A stretch of DNA of 64,000 bases. Source: Oscillospiraceae bacterium (GTDB lineage Bacteria; Bacillota; Clostridia; Oscillospirales; Ruminococcaceae). Both the position numbers and the translations under genes were made by a program. Shown here piece by piece: positions 39,134 to 50,604 of the stretch (the stretch's first letter is position 1; each line of letters opens with the position of its first letter). The stretch is from positions 1-64,000 of the forward strand of contig JAAVIC010000002.1 of the NCBI GenBank assembly GCA_014799385.1, given 5' to 3'. Under the pieces are notes generated by a model, which had not been told where the DNA came from, ran no database searches, and was given only the letters and a program-made list of their open reading frames with translations.

Positions 39134-40489
39134 TTAATCGAAGTGGCAAAGAATTACCTCGTCGATTGCCGCGCCGCAGCCGGGGCAGATTTCGTCCGTG
39201 TGGAACGCGGAAGTGCCATTGTTCACGTTGTCGTATGACAGCGCGATCATTTGACCATTTTCGTCCGCGCCGTCAATAATGAACGAGCTTAGCATCATTC
39301 CATCGTTTCGACAGTAGATAAATCCCACATCACCCGCACAGTCATATTCGGGCAGCGTAATGGTATGGTTTTCATTTACTGTAAGGCACTGAGCCGAGCA
39401 AAGCCGCGATTTGACCAACTGGAAGAACAACGCCGACTGGAATGAATGCTCTACGGGGATTCCGCCCGCGACAAGTGCCGCGGAAGTGCTTATCGCGCCG
39501 CGCTCTCCGATTCCGTCTGCGGGATGGTTTTTCGCGTAAGAAACAGCGTTTTGGCGGTTGTACGCGGCAGAGAGCCGATAACCGCCGGATTCGTACATCA
39601 TAACCCGAGAGTTGCTCAATGCAGTATCGGTAACTTCGGTGGGGAGATTCTCATCGGATTCATCATAAAAGTGAAAAAAGAATACATCTCTTATCGGCGT
39701 GCCGCAACTGTGGCAGTGTTCCCAGACTTTATACGCGCTTTCGGCATTCACTGCGGGATTGTGCGAACAGCCGAGCATTTGCCCGTCCTCATCGTTGCCT
39801 ATGTATATAATTGTATGCGGCATAGCGTCATACGGGCAGAAATATTGAACAATATCTCCCGGAGCGGCATATTCGGGAAGACTTACGGTGTGGTTGTCAT
39901 TAACGGGGACGAACTGCCCGAAACCTGCGTTGGTGTGCATCAGCTTTAACGCAAGTGCCGTGGAGCTTGTGGAATAGACGTTTGCGCCGCCCGCGTTCAG
40001 ACACGTTGAGGCAAATTGAGCGCACAGTCCCACGTTGTCGTTCCAGTGTGCTTTGGCATATTCCGTTATCTTTTCGCGGTCGATAGATAAACTTACCGGG
40101 CTGCCGATTCCGCTGAACAGTACAGCGGGGGTGCTGTTGGTGCTTAAATTCGCGTAATATTGCCGATTGACGGGATAAACCGTATTGCTGTTATACAACA
40201 CATTTCCGGTTGTGAAATCGTGGATTCCCGTATCATATTTCGGTGTCCATATGTAGACCTCGGGTTCGGTAATCTCCTCGGAGCTTGATGTTTGCATTAT
40301 TTCGTTTGTGCTTGTGGAGGTTGTTGTGGATTGGCTGATTGAGCTTGTATAGCTTGTGGAGCTTGTAGATTCGGATTCCGGAATAGAAATCGAATACGGC
40401 AGTTCTCTCGATTCATTTGCCGCGCAAGAACTTAAAAGTATCGCGCAAATCCCCATTAAAGCCACAAGCGTGTATTTATATTTCCTCAT
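39134..40489 (-). CDS. Lipoprotein paralog of 37679..39022, same two-domain layout
   Basis: Lipobox LSSCA; WNDNVGLCAQFASTCL...MPHTIIYIG vs DGIGERGAISTSAAL...GMMLSSFIIDG. Confidence 0.75.
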   Translation of the reverse strand: MRKYKYTLVALMGICAILLSSCAANESRELPYSISIPESESTSSTSYTSSISQSTTTSTSTNEIMQTSSSEEITEPEVYIWTPKYDTGIHDFTTGNVLYNSNTVYPVNRQYYANLSTNSTPAVLFSGIGSPVSLSIDREKITEYAKAHWNDNVGLCAQFASTCLNAGGANVYSTSSTALALKLMHTNAGFGQFVPVNDNHTVSLPEYAAPGDIVQYFCPYDAMPHTIIYIGNDEDGQMLGCSHNPAVNAESAYKVWEHCHSCGTPIRDVFFFHFYDESDENLPTEVTDTALSNSRVMMYESGGYRLSAAYNRQNAVSYAKNHPADGIGERGAISTSAALVAGGIPVEHSFQSALFFQLVKSRLCSAQCLTVNENHTITLPEYDCAGDVGFIYCRNDGMMLSSFIIDGADENGQMIALSYDNVNNGTSAFHTDEICPGCGAAIDEVILCHFD

Positions 40490-40552
40490 AAAATCCTCCA
40501 CAAATTTCGACACTAAATTTATTATACTCCAAAATGGGGATTTTGTCAAGTC

Positions 40553-41413
40553 TTAGAATAAGGTAAATTGCTGTGGCTCGGGAAATTCAGACATATATTG
40601 GAAAATGCGTTCTTGGCGAAATTCAATGTTGTATCGCTCACATTCATTAATGAATGCCGCCCATAATTTTTCGCCGTTCGGTGAGGGTATCTCGTACTGC
40701 TCGCCGAAAGTACGGATATAACGCTGTTTTACCCCCGGAAAGTGCTTGTCCAGAGCCGTGTAAAAGTACTCGCGGTCGCCGCTGCGGAGCGTCATACCGA
40801 TTCCGAATGTAATTATTCCCTGCACACCTGCCTCCGCGCCGATTTGAACCAACTTCCGAATGTTGGATTCCGTATCGTTGATGAACGGCAGAATCGGTGT
40901 AAGCCACATAACTGTGGGGATTCCGCGCTTTTTCATCTCCATAAGGACCTCCGCGCGCCGCGCCGTGGAGCAGACGTTCGGCTCCACGATTCGGCACAGG
41001 CTCTCGTCGGCGGTAGTAAGCGTCATCTGCACAACCGCTTTCGCGGAGGTGTTAATTTCTTCCAGCAAGTCAATATCGCGCATTACAAGGTCGGATTTGG
41101 TCAGCACCGCCGCTCCGAATCCGTACTTCGCGATAAGCTCCAGGCACTGCCGCGTGAGCTTCAATTCGCGTTCGGGAGTGCAGTAGGGGTCGCTCATTGC
41201 GCCTGTACCTATCATACACAGCCGCCGTTTGGATTTCAGAGCGGCTTCCAAAAGCTGCGGTGCGTTGATTTTCACCTCGATGTCCTCAAACGCGTGATTC
41301 ATCTGATAGCAGTCCGAACGCGCGTCACAGTAGATACACCCGTGTGAACAGCCGCGGTAGATGTTCATTCCGTTATTCGCGCTGAGAATGGATTTTGCTT
41401 GTACAATGTGCAA
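40553..41413 (-). CDS. Radical SAM protein (SPL-like)
   Basis: IYRGCSHGCIYCDARSDCYQM with CxxxCxxC cluster; AVLTKSDLVMRDIDLLEEI. Confidence 0.9.
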   Translation of the reverse strand: MHIVQAKSILSANNGMNIYRGCSHGCIYCDARSDCYQMNHAFEDIEVKINAPQLLEAALKSKRRLCMIGTGAMSDPYCTPERELKLTRQCLELIAKYGFGAAVLTKSDLVMRDIDLLEEINTSAKAVVQMTLTTADESLCRIVEPNVCSTARRAEVLMEMKKRGIPTVMWLTPILPFINDTESNIRKLVQIGAEAGVQGIITFGIGMTLRSGDREYFYTALDKHFPGVKQRYIRTFGEQYEIPSPNGEKLWAAFINECERYNIEFRQERIFQYMSEFPEPQQFTLF

Positions 41414-41611
41414 ATTCCCCGCCTCCTCTGTTCATAGTTTTTGGACATATGGAATATTATAGCACTTTTTTCACTTTTTGTCAACTAAAAATCCCTTAAA
41501 AATGCGGAATATAGCAATAATGAACAATAAATCGGGGAAAATAGTACAATATTTTGTGTACATTTTTTTGAAAAACACTTGACAAACTAAAATAAATATG
41601 ATAAATTATAA

Positions 41612-41638
41612 CTAGCACTCAAAGTAATTGAGTGCTAA
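41612..41638 (+). promoter_or_regulatory. CIRCE operator (HrcA binding site)
   Basis: CTAGCACTC-AAAGTAATT-GAGTGCTAA, close to TTAGCACTC-N9-GAGTGCTAA; preceded by TTGACA at 41579. Confidence 0.96.
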
Positions 41639-41668
41639 CACTGAAATTGATTTCACCGTGTAGAATAA

Positions 41669-42738
41669 TGAAAGGCGGCGAGAGGGTGGATCAGCGAAGC
41701 GAAAAGATACTTGCGGCGATTGTTGATGAGTTTATCCGAACAGGCGAGCCTGTTGGTTCTAAGGCTCTGGCGGCGCGTCCCGAAATGGGCGTTTCGTCAG
41801 CTACGATACGCAATCATATGGCGGCTCTCGAACAAGAGGGCTACCTCGACCACCCTCATACCTCTGCCGGGCGCGTGCCGACTTACAAGGGATTTCAGTA
41901 CTATGTCGAGAATCTGATGTCCCCCGAACCGATAAACGCGGAGAAAATCGGCGAAATCGATCGAATGCTGGACAGCAGCGTGGGAAGTGACGAGTCGATC
42001 ATCGAGTGCGCGTCAACCGCGTTGGCGGAAATCACCAAATGCGCGGCAGTTTCCACCAATCACGCGTCCAAGTATTCCGTAATTTCCAAGGTGGATGTTG
42101 TTCCCGCGGGGCGGAGAATGTATGTTCTGCTGATGATCACCTCCAACGGCACGATTAAAAACAAGGTCTGCCGTATGGAATTCGACCTGACGGACGAGCA
42201 GATGTCGGGATTCACCGAGTTTATGAACGACCACCTTAAAGGTGTGAATCTTGAGGAGATGTCCGAGGAGTATATCAGCGGTCTGGCGTCCGCGCTTGGG
42301 AGCTATATGCTGTCGCTTGCGCCGCTGCTGCACGCGGTTTACGAGCTTTCCGAGGAGATGATGCGCGATTCGGTGGAGGTCAAGGGCGAGGCAAATTTAC
42401 TTGCGTGCGCGGAGTTCCCGACCAATGATGTGCTGAAATTCATCGAGCGTAAGTCGGAACTTTCGGATCTGCTGAATGACGCGTTATCGGGAATCAATAT
42501 CCGCTTCGGCGGGGAGAACGGCACGTTCGCGATTTCAAACGGCGCAATGATAAGCGCCGGCTATTACAAGGACGGAAAACCCGCGGGGACTCTCGGAATT
42601 GTTGGTCCTATGCGGTTGGATTACCGAAAGGTTATTCCGTATATAGAATATTTAAGCAAAAAGGTGACGATCATGCTGTCGGAATCCGACAATTTGCCGC
42701 CTTTGGGAAGCGAGGGAGATGACAAAGATGATGAATGA
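41669..42738 (+). CDS. hrcA: Heat-inducible transcription repressor HrcA
   Basis: RSEKILAAIVDEFIRTGEPVGSKAL, VSSATIRNHMAALEQEGYLDHPHTSAGRVPTYKGF; start 41669 preferred over 41632 because the CIRCE overlaps the longer start. Confidence 0.96.
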
Positions 42739-43246
42739 TGAAGATGTGCTGAACGAGGAATCCGAGGAGATCATCGAGGAAACCGAACAGCCCGAAACCG
42801 AGGTCGAATCCGAGGATGACAAGACGGCAAACGAGCTAGCCGAGATCAAGGATCAACTGTTGAGAACCATGGCGGAGTATGACAACTTCCGAAAGCGTTC
42901 GGCGCGTGAAAAGGAGGCTCTGCGAGCGGAAATTATCACGGACATTACCGCGAAATTCCTGCCCGTGATGGACAACCTGGACCGCGCGTTGTCTGCGGAT
43001 TGCATGGACGAGAGCTTCAAAAAAGGTGTTCAGATGATTTCCGACAGCTTTACAGAAACCTTGAAGAGCCTGGGTGTTGAGGAAATCACGAGTGACGGCG
43101 AGGCGTTCAATCCGAGCTTCCATCAGGCGGTTCAGCGTGTGGACAATTCCGACGCGGAGAGCGGCACGGTGGTGCAGACATTCGCCAAGGGCTACAAAAT
43201 CGGCGATAAGGTAATAAGATTCGCGATGGTTGCAGTCGCGAATTGA
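42728..43246 (+). CDS. grpE: Nucleotide exchange factor GrpE
   Basis: LLRTMAEYDNFRKRSAREKEAL, FLPVMDNLDRAL, FNPSFHQAVQRV. Confidence 0.95.
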   Translation: MMNDEDVLNEESEEIIEETEQPETEVESEDDKTANELAEIKDQLLRTMAEYDNFRKRSAREKEALRAEIITDITAKFLPVMDNLDRALSADCMDESFKKGVQMISDSFTETLKSLGVEEITSDGEAFNPSFHQAVQRVDNSDAESGTVVQTFAKGYKIGDKVIRFAMVAVAN

Positions 43247-43267
43247 TTCAAATTTGTTGAGTATACA

Positions 43268-43340
43268 GTCTGACGAGAAATATTCGCAGACGAAGTAAGT
43301 GCCGCCTCAGGCGGCACGGTGCGGATATTTATCGTCAGAC
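43268..43340 (+). repeat. Structured element upstream of dnaK, related to the CAGACTGTCGATAAACCC family
   Basis: GTCTGACGAGAAATATTCGCA pairs with TGCGGATATTTATCGTCAGAC; internal GTGCCGCC-TCA-GGCGGCAC (43299-43317). Confidence 0.8.
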
Positions 43341-43367
43341 GAGGAGAACATTTAGGAGGATACAACT

Positions 43368-45203
43368 ATGAGCAAGATTATTGGTATTGACTTGGGTACA
43401 ACTAACAGCTGCGTATCGGTTATCGAGGGCGGCGAACCCGTGGTAATCACAAATTCCGAGGGCAGCAGAACTACTCCGTCCGTTGTGGCATTCACCAAGG
43501 ACGGCGAGAGATTGGTAGGTCAGCTTGCAAAGAACCAGGCGGTTCAGAATCCCGAAAAGACGGTTATTTCTATCAAGCGTCATATGGGCAGCGATTACAA
43601 GGTTGACATTGACGGCAAGAAGTACACCCCGCAGGAGATTTCCGCGATGATACTCACCAAGCTGAAGAATGACGCAGAGGGTTATCTCGGCGAGAAGGTT
43701 ACGGACGCGGTTATCACTGTTCCCGCGTACTTCACCGACTCTCAGCGTCAAGCAACCAAGGACGCGGGACAAATCGCGGGACTGAACGTTCAGCGTATCA
43801 TCAACGAGCCGACAGCGGCTGCGCTGGCTTACGGCGTTGATAAAGAGGAAGACCAGAACATCGTGGTTTACGACCTCGGCGGCGGTACGTTCGATGTATC
43901 GGTAATCAATATCGGTGACGGCGTTCAGGAGGTTCTTGCGACTGCCGGAAACAACCACCTCGGCGGTGACGACTTCGACCAGAGAATCATTGACTTCCTC
44001 AGAGAGGAGTTCAAGAAATCGGACGGAATCGACCTGTCCACAGATAAGTTCGCAATGCAGCGTTTGAAGGACGAGGCGGAAAAGACGAAAATCGCGCTGT
44101 CAAATTCCACTTCGGTAAATGTTTCGATTCCGTATATCACTGCGGACGCTTCCGGCGCAAAGCACCTGAATGTAACCATTTCGCGCGCTAAGTTCAACGA
44201 GCTTACCGCCGACCTCGTAGAGATGACAATGGGTCCGCTGAAGCAGGCAATCGCCGATTCGGGTCTGGATAAGAGCGAGATTCACAAGATTCTGCTGGTG
44301 GGCGGTTCCACCAGAATCCCCGCAGTTCAAGAGGCGGTTAAGGGATTCCTCGGCAAAGACCCGTTCAAGGGCATTAACCCCGATGAGTGCGTAGCGATCG
44401 GCGCTTCTATTCAGGGCGGCGTTCTGAACAAAGAGGTTCAGGGAATCGTTCTTCTGGACGTTACTCCGTTGTCGCTCGGTATCGAAACCGCAGGCGGCGT
44501 TTGCCACAAGATGATCGAGCGCAACACCACCATTCCGTGCAAGGAAACTCAGGTATTCACCACCTATTCGGACAATCAGCCGTCCGTTGATGTTAACATT
44601 CTCCAGGGTGAGCGCGAGTTCGCCAAGGACAACAAGTCCATCGGAAACTTCCGCCTGGACGGAATCGCTCCCGCGCCGCGCGGAATCCCGCAGATCGAGG
44701 TTACGTTCAACATTGACGCGAACGGCATTGTAAACGTATCCGCGATGGATAAGGGCACGGGCAAGGAGCAGCACATCTCCATCACAGCCTCCACCAATAT
44801 GAGCAAGGAGGACATTGATAAGGCGGTTCGCGAGGCTGAGGCATACGCTGCCGAGGACAAGAAGCGCAAGGAAGAGGTTGACGCGCGCAACGAGGCGGAT
44901 TCGATGGTTTACCAGATTGAGAAGTCGATGAACGAGTTCGGCGACAAGGTTACTCAAGAGGATAAGGATAAGGTTCAGCCCAAGCTAGACGCGCTGAAGG
45001 AAGCTCTCAAGGGTACGGATATCGAAGCTATCAAGAAGGCGAAAGAGGAACTTCAGAACGCGTTCTATGAGGTTGCGGGCAAGGTTTACCAAGCTCAGGG
45101 CGGCGACCCCAACGCGGCGGCAGATGTTTCCGGCGCGGCGGACAATTCCAATGATGGCAACGGCGATGACGGCGCGGTTGATGTGGAGTTCACGGAGAAA
45201 TAA
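43368..45203 (+). CDS. dnaK: Chaperone protein DnaK
   Basis: [39 protein letters not shown]. Confidence 0.98.
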   Translation: MSKIIGIDLGTTNSCVSVIEGGEPVVITNSEGSRTTPSVVAFTKDGERLVGQLAKNQAVQNPEKTVISIKRHMGSDYKVDIDGKKYTPQEISAMILTKLKNDAEGYLGEKVTDAVITVPAYFTDSQRQATKDAGQIAGLNVQRIINEPTAAALAYGVDKEEDQNIVVYDLGGGTFDVSVINIGDGVQEVLATAGNNHLGGDDFDQRIIDFLREEFKKSDGIDLSTDKFAMQRLKDEAEKTKIALSNSTSVNVSIPYITADASGAKHLNVTISRAKFNELTADLVEMTMGPLKQAIADSGLDKSEIHKILLVGGSTRIPAVQEAVKGFLGKDPFKGINPDECVAIGASIQGGVLNKEVQGIVLLDVTPLSLGIETAGGVCHKMIERNTTIPCKETQVFTTYSDNQPSVDVNILQGEREFAKDNKSIGNFRLDGIAPAPRGIPQIEVTFNIDANGIVNVSAMDKGTGKEQHISITASTNMSKEDIDKAVREAEAYAAEDKKRKEEVDARNEADSMVYQIEKSMNEFGDKVTQEDKDKVQPKLDALKEALKGTDIEAIKKAKEELQNAFYEVAGKVYQAQGGDPNAAADVSGAADNSNDGNGDDGAVDVEFTEK

Positions 45204-45296
45204 TAACAGTTACGGTTGGCGATTAGGCGCGTTATAATCCACAGCAACCTACCCACAGCGCAGTTTGGCGCGTTGTAATCCAAAACAACCTATCCG

Positions 45297-45431
45297 CGAC
45301 TAGTGCAAATCCGAAATGCGAGCGTTGCCTCACACCGCGAAGCTGTGTGAGGTAACGCTCAGCAAGTGCAGATGAAATCCGCAAAGCGGATTTCATCTGC
45401 ACGGTTTCGGATTTGCTTTCAAAATAAGGAG
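45297..45431 (+). repeat. Type I three-stem upstream repeat (DUF4241 copy)
   Basis: GCAAATCCGAAA/TTTCGGATTTGC; GCGTTGCCTCACACC/GTGTGAGGTAACGC; GTGCAGATGAAATCCGC-AAA-GCGGATTTCATCTGCAC; ends AAAATAAGGAG. Confidence 0.9.
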
Positions 45432-45437
45432 TTGTAA

Positions 45438-46490
45438 ATGAATACAAAACAGGCGGAAGTGGCAATTAATGATTTGTCGGAATGGCTTGTCGATTCGGAG
45501 ATTCTGGATAAGCCGCCCGTTGCGGTCGAGTGTACCGGAGATTTCGAGAAAGACGGACTTGTCTATTATATCTTGAAGTACCGAAAGAAAAGGCTCGGGA
45601 AGTGGTATATCGGCGTGTGCGGAGGTTTCGAGGGCGATTCCGAGGTGCATTGCGGGCATATCTTCAGCGGCGGAGAGGATCTGTACGAGGAGGAAAACGC
45701 GCAGGAGCTGGCTTGGCATATGGCTGAGTTTATCAAGGGGTATCTTGAGCGTGAGGCGTTCCAGAGCGTGGCTCAAGACGCGTTCAAGGAGAATCTCGAA
45801 TACATCAGCCAAACCGAGGTTGACGCGGAGAAAATCGACGCTCAGTTCGTTAGAAACGAAACGCGTTTCTGTTTGCCGATAGGAACGGCGGATATTCCGA
45901 GCGGACGCGTGGTGGTTGCCGACCCGCTGTGTTATATGGCGGGAAGTGAAGTGACTGCTCCCGTGTTGAAGCGCGAGATCCCTGCGGGGAGCTATCCCGT
46001 TGAGGTTGCGATTTGCCGCAGCGAGATGGTTGGAATCAGAATGTGTACCGCGCGGCTTAAAATAAAGCCTACCAAGGCAGTCAGCTACGAGCTTGCCGAG
46101 CCGACGCACGAGACCGCCGCGTATCAGGCGAGTGACGGCGATGTGACGGGATTCCCCGTGGACGCGGGTATGATGTGCTTTTGCGACGCCGAGGGCGCGA
46201 AAGACTATGAGAACTTCATTATGAATTGGCATAAGGAGAATCCGGACGGGAATCACTATGATGATTATTTCGCGGCATTTTTTGCGGAAAGCGAAAAGGA
46301 GCTGCCTGCGTATCAGCGTGACGGCGGGGATTTCATCGAGTGGAAAAATCCCGATAACGGACAGCGAATCGTGATGATTTCCTCGGGAATGGGCGACGGA
46401 TTTTATCAGTGCTTTTGGGGAATTGACGACAGCGGAGAGATTTGCGAGTTGATTTGCCCGATGGTAGACCCCGAGCTGTTTGACGCATAA
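45438..46490 (+). CDS. DUF4241-like protein
   Basis: LPIGTADIPSGRVVVADPLCYMAGSEVTAPVLKREIPAGSYPVEVAI; GMGDGFYQCFWGIDDSGEICELI. Confidence 0.75.
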   Translation: MNTKQAEVAINDLSEWLVDSEILDKPPVAVECTGDFEKDGLVYYILKYRKKRLGKWYIGVCGGFEGDSEVHCGHIFSGGEDLYEEENAQELAWHMAEFIKGYLEREAFQSVAQDAFKENLEYISQTEVDAEKIDAQFVRNETRFCLPIGTADIPSGRVVVADPLCYMAGSEVTAPVLKREIPAGSYPVEVAICRSEMVGIRMCTARLKIKPTKAVSYELAEPTHETAAYQASDGDVTGFPVDAGMMCFCDAEGAKDYENFIMNWHKENPDGNHYDDYFAAFFAESEKELPAYQRDGGDFIEWKNPDNGQRIVMISSGMGDGFYQCFWGIDDSGEICELICPMVDPELFDA

Positions 46491-46572
46491 TTACAATCGC
46501 ACAACTGTCCGCGCATAATGTGCGGACAGGTTTTGCGTATATAATATATGGGCAATTGAGAGGATTGAGAAT

Positions 46573-47724
46573 ATGGATAAACGCGATTATTATGAGGTGC
46601 TGGGAGTTCAGAAGGGCGCAACGGACGCCGAAATAAAGAAGGCATACCGCAAGCTGGCAAAACAGTATCACCCCGATTTGAACCCCGACAATCCCGAAGC
46701 CGAGGAGAAGTTTAAGGAGATAAACGAGGCGAATCAGGTGCTGTCAGACCCCGATAAGCGCGCCAAGTATGACCAGTTCGGGTTTGCGGGTGTGGATTCG
46801 AGCTATGGCGGCGGAGCGAACTTTACCGGCGGATTTGAGGGCGTGGATCTTAGCGATCTGTTCGGGGATATTTTCGGCGGCGGATTCGGATTCGGCGGCG
46901 GGGGAAGAACGTCCTCGCCGAATGCTCCGCGGCGCGGCGCGGATATCACCGTTCAGCTTGAAATCGGCTTTATGGAGGCGTGCAAGGGCGTTACGCAGGA
47001 CATCACCGTGAATGTTACCGACTCTTGCCCCGACTGCGGCGGTTCGGGCGCAAAGGCGGGAACTTCCGCGAAAACCTGCTCCGAATGTAACGGCAGGGGA
47101 TCGGTTACTGTTCAGCAGCGCGGTCTTTTCGGTATGATGCAGACGCAGCGTCCGTGCTCGAAATGCGGCGGAAAGGGAAAAATTATCGAAAGTCCGTGCT
47201 CAAAGTGCAGCGGTTCGGGCAGAGTGAACACGCGCAAGACCGTATCGGTCAAAGTCCCGGCGGGTATTGACGAGGGCTTGACGCTCAACGTGCGCGGTCA
47301 GGGAAATGTTGGTGTTAACGGCGGACAGCGCGGCGACCTTAAAGTGCGTATCGCGGTTCGGCGCGACCCCGTATTCGAGCGCAACGATTACGATATTCTC
47401 ATTGATTTTCCGATTACTTATACGCAGGCGGCGCTCGGCGCGGAGATTGAAGTCCCGACAATTGACGGTATGGTGAGCTATAAAGTTCCCGCGGGTACTC
47501 AGCCGGGGACGGTGTTCAGGCTGCGCGGAAAGGGTGTTCAGCGGCTTCAAAGACCCGAGGGCGAACGCGGCGATCAGCTTGTAAAGGTTTCCGTAGAAGT
47601 GCCCAAAAAGCTCAACAAGAAGCAGAAAGAGGCTCTCGAAGCGTTTGAATCCACACTGGAGGAGGGCAACTACGAGAAGCGTAAGTCGTTCTTTGACAAG
47701 ATTAAAGAGCGATTTTCAAAATGA
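46573..47724 (+). CDS. dnaJ: Chaperone protein DnaJ
   Basis: J domain [31 protein letters not shown]; four CxxCxGxG repeats. Confidence 0.97.
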   Translation: MDKRDYYEVLGVQKGATDAEIKKAYRKLAKQYHPDLNPDNPEAEEKFKEINEANQVLSDPDKRAKYDQFGFAGVDSSYGGGANFTGGFEGVDLSDLFGDIFGGGFGFGGGGRTSSPNAPRRGADITVQLEIGFMEACKGVTQDITVNVTDSCPDCGGSGAKAGTSAKTCSECNGRGSVTVQQRGLFGMMQTQRPCSKCGGKGKIIESPCSKCSGSGRVNTRKTVSVKVPAGIDEGLTLNVRGQGNVGVNGGQRGDLKVRIAVRRDPVFERNDYDILIDFPITYTQAALGAEIEVPTIDGMVSYKVPAGTQPGTVFRLRGKGVQRLQRPEGERGDQLVKVSVEVPKKLNKKQKEALEAFESTLEEGNYEKRKSFFDKIKERFSK

Positions 47725-48030
47725 ATGACGATTGATCCAATCTTGCAGATTTCGTGATAAAATGTGTGAAATTCGCGCGAAAATGAAATGTTTCGGATAT
47801 CGAAATTGCAAGATGTTGTGCAAGGTGCTGTAATTTTCGCAAAATGCATATCAATGTTTGTTGAAATTAACAGTAGACAAATCGGAATTTATCGGCTATA
47901 ATAGTAAATGTAAGGAACAACGGCGTTTCTGTACAGGGATTACTGTGCAAAAATGCCGTTTTTTGTTTGCGTAAATTTCGATTACGTTTCGGAAACGTAC
48001 AAAATTCCGGCAACGCATTCGGAGAGTAAG

Positions 48031-48139
48031 GAAATTTTGAAATGCGAGTGAAAGTGACGGAGCGAAGCGGAGTCAATTTCGCTCGGCAAGTGCGGACGAA
48101 GTCCGCACGTTTTCAAAATTTCAAATTAAGATCAGGAGG
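48031..48139 (+). repeat. Type I three-stem upstream repeat (glnN copy)
   Basis: GAAATTTTGAAA/TTTTCAAAATTTC; GCGAGTGAAA/TTTCGCTC; GTGCGGAC-GAA-GTCCGCAC; ends AAATTAAGATCAGGAGG. Confidence 0.82.
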
Positions 48140-48147
48140 AAAGGGAA

Positions 48148-50247
48148 ATGGCAGAAAATTTTAATGTGGTAGAACAGTTCGGTATTGACGTGTTCAACGA
48201 GGAGACAATGAAGCAGCGTTTGCCGAAGAACGTGTTCAAGGCACTGAAAAAGACTATCGCGGAGGGCAAGGAGCTGGACAGCTCAATTGCGGACGTCGTT
48301 GCAGCGGCAATGAAAGACTGGGCGATTGAAAAGGGCGCGACCCACTACACTCACTGGTTCCAGCCGATGACGGGAATCACCGCCGAGAAGCACGACAGCT
48401 TTATCTCGCCGATGGGCGATGGCACGGTGATTATGGAGTTCTCGGGCAAGGAGCTTATCAAGGGCGAACCGGATGCGTCGAGCTTCCCCTCGGGCGGAAT
48501 CAGAGCGACATTCGAGGCTCGCGGATACACTGCATGGGATCCTACTTCTTATGCATTTGTAAAGGGCGGCTCGTTGTACATTCCGACCGCGTTCTATTCC
48601 TATTCGGGCGAGGCTCTCGATAAGAAAACCCCGCTGCTGCGTTCGATGGACGTGGTTTCCGACGCGGCACTGAGAATCCTCAAGTTGTTCGGAAATACCA
48701 CCACAAAGCGCGTTGTTGCAACTGTTGGCGCAGAGCAGGAGTACTTCCTCGTAAACAGAGAAACCTACAACAAGCGCAAGGACTTGATTTTCACGGGCAG
48801 AACGCTGTTCGGTGCGCCCGCTCCCAAGGGTCAGGAGCTTGAGGATCACTACTTCGGTTCGATTAAGGAGCGCGTTGCGGCATATATGAAAGACCTTGAC
48901 GAGCATTTGTGGAGATTGGGAATTACCTCTAAGACCAAGCACAACGAGGTTGCTCCCTCGCAGCACGAGAACGCTCCGATTTTCGCCCCCGCGAATCTCG
49001 CTACCGACCAGAATCAGCTCACTATGGAGCTGATGAAGAAAATCGCGTTGGATCACGATTTGGTGTGCTTGCTGCACGAGAAGCCCTTTGCGGGAATCAA
49101 CGGTTCGGGTAAGCACGACAACTGGAGCTTGTCTACCGATGACGGGCAGAATCTGCTCGACCCGGGACGTTCTCCGATGCAGAACGCGCAGTTCCTCACA
49201 TTTTTGGCGGCGATCATCAAGGCGGTTGACGAGTATTCCGACCTGTTGAGATTGTCCGTGGCAAGCCCCGGAAACGACCACCGTCTGGGCGCGAACGAGG
49301 CACCTCCCGCTATTATCTCTATCTTCCTCGGCGAGGAGCTTCAGGCGGTTGTTGACGCGTTGGTTGAGGGCAAGGAGTACACCTCCGAGGGTCGTCAGAT
49401 GTTCAATGTTGGTGTAAGCTCGCTCCCCGACTTCCCGAAAGATTCCACCGACCGCAACAGAACATCTCCGTTCGCGTTCACCGGTAATAAGTTTGAGTTC
49501 CGTATGGTAGGATCGAATCTCAATGTTGCAGGTCCGAACACTGTTCTGAACACCATCGTTGCAAATTCGCTCACCGAGTTTGCGGACGCGCTTGATGGAG
49601 TAGGCGAAGATAAGTTCAACGAAGCACTTCACGATTTGCTTGTAAACACCATCAAGGAACACAAGCGCGTTATCTTCAACGGCAACGGCTACGGCGACGA
49701 GTGGAAAGTGGAGGCGGAGAAGCGCGGCTTGCTGAACCTCGTTTCAACCGTTGACGCGATTCCGTGCTTTACTGCGGAGAAAAATATCGCGCTGTTCAAG
49801 AAGTTTGGCGTGTATAGCGAGGTTGAGATGCACGCTCGTCAAGAGATTCTGTTGGAGAACTACTCCAAGGTTATCAACATCGAGGCTCTGACTGCCGCGG
49901 ATATGGCGAAAACCGAGATTCTGCCCGCAGTTATGAAATTCGGCAAGGACATTTCCGATATTGCCGCTTCCAAGAAAGCAATCGGAATCGAGCCGACAGT
50001 GGAGCTTTCGATAGCCAAGAAAGTAAATGATCTTACCGCGCAGCTTTCCGAGAAGGCGAACACGTTGTCGGACGCTGTTGTAAAGGCACAGGGAATCTCC
50101 GAGGCCGAGGCGCAGGCGCGCTGCTATCACGATGAGGTATTCGCAGATATGCAAGGTCTCCGCGCGATCGCCGATGAGCTTGAAACCATTGTCGGCGAGG
50201 ATTATTGGCCTTATCCGACATATGATGAGCTGCTGTTCAACGTTTGA
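48148..50247 (+). CDS. glnN: Glutamine synthetase type III
   Basis: GSIII-type sequence: [59 protein letters not shown]. Confidence 0.96.
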   Translation: MAENFNVVEQFGIDVFNEETMKQRLPKNVFKALKKTIAEGKELDSSIADVVAAAMKDWAIEKGATHYTHWFQPMTGITAEKHDSFISPMGDGTVIMEFSGKELIKGEPDASSFPSGGIRATFEARGYTAWDPTSYAFVKGGSLYIPTAFYSYSGEALDKKTPLLRSMDVVSDAALRILKLFGNTTTKRVVATVGAEQEYFLVNRETYNKRKDLIFTGRTLFGAPAPKGQELEDHYFGSIKERVAAYMKDLDEHLWRLGITSKTKHNEVAPSQHENAPIFAPANLATDQNQLTMELMKKIALDHDLVCLLHEKPFAGINGSGKHDNWSLSTDDGQNLLDPGRSPMQNAQFLTFLAAIIKAVDEYSDLLRLSVASPGNDHRLGANEAPPAIISIFLGEELQAVVDALVEGKEYTSEGRQMFNVGVSSLPDFPKDSTDRNRTSPFAFTGNKFEFRMVGSNLNVAGPNTVLNTIVANSLTEFADALDGVGEDKFNEALHDLLVNTIKEHKRVIFNGNGYGDEWKVEAEKRGLLNLVSTVDAIPCFTAEKNIALFKKFGVYSEVEMHARQEILLENYSKVINIEALTAADMAKTEILPAVMKFGKDISDIAASKKAIGIEPTVELSIAKKVNDLTAQLSEKANTLSDAVVKAQGISEAEAQARCYHDEVFADMQGLRAIADELETIVGEDYWPYPTYDELLFNV

Positions 50248-50376
50248 TATATGTATATAAAATCGCGGCTCTCACCCGCGAACGCGGATGAGAGTTGTAT
50301 AAATAAAGATTTTTATACAGATTAATTTGATTTAGAGCGGTAATACGCTTCTAAATAATCCCGCTCCCTTTCCTTT

Positions 50377-50419
50377 GGGCTGCCAATGCGAACTTATGTT
50401 CGTGCGGCAGCCCGTTTTT
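50377..50419 (+). terminator. Strong terminator-like hairpin
   Basis: GGGCTGCCAATGCGAACTTATGTTCGTGCGGCAGCCC then GTTTTTG. Confidence 0.8.
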
Positions 50420-50444
50420 GTCGAAATTTCACAAGCGATAATGG

Positions 50445-50473
50445 TTGACAAGCGAACAAATCTATGGTATAAT
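50445..50473 (+). promoter_or_regulatory. Sigma-A promoter for 50605 CDS
   Basis: TTGACA - 17 nt - TATAAT. Confidence 0.8.
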
Positions 50474-50604
50474 AAAAATACAGTGTAATGTCCTTACAGA
50501 AAATAATGTTTGATTAAAGTCAACATAATATTGGGAACTGAAAATATGGTATAATGAAATAAAGATTTTTTGGTACTTCAATAAATTCACAGGGCGGTGA
50601 TTAA

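Noticed and set aside
41632-41668. Longer N-terminus for hrcA
   Set aside because: The longer start would overlap the CIRCE operator; 41669 is more plausible.
44100-44957. 285-aa antisense ORF opposite dnaK
   Set aside because: Antisense shadow of dnaK.
48283-49662. 459-aa antisense ORF opposite glnN
   Set aside because: Low-complexity Arg/Leu/Val-rich translation typical of the antisense frame of a conserved GC-rich gene; glnN on the plus strand is clear.
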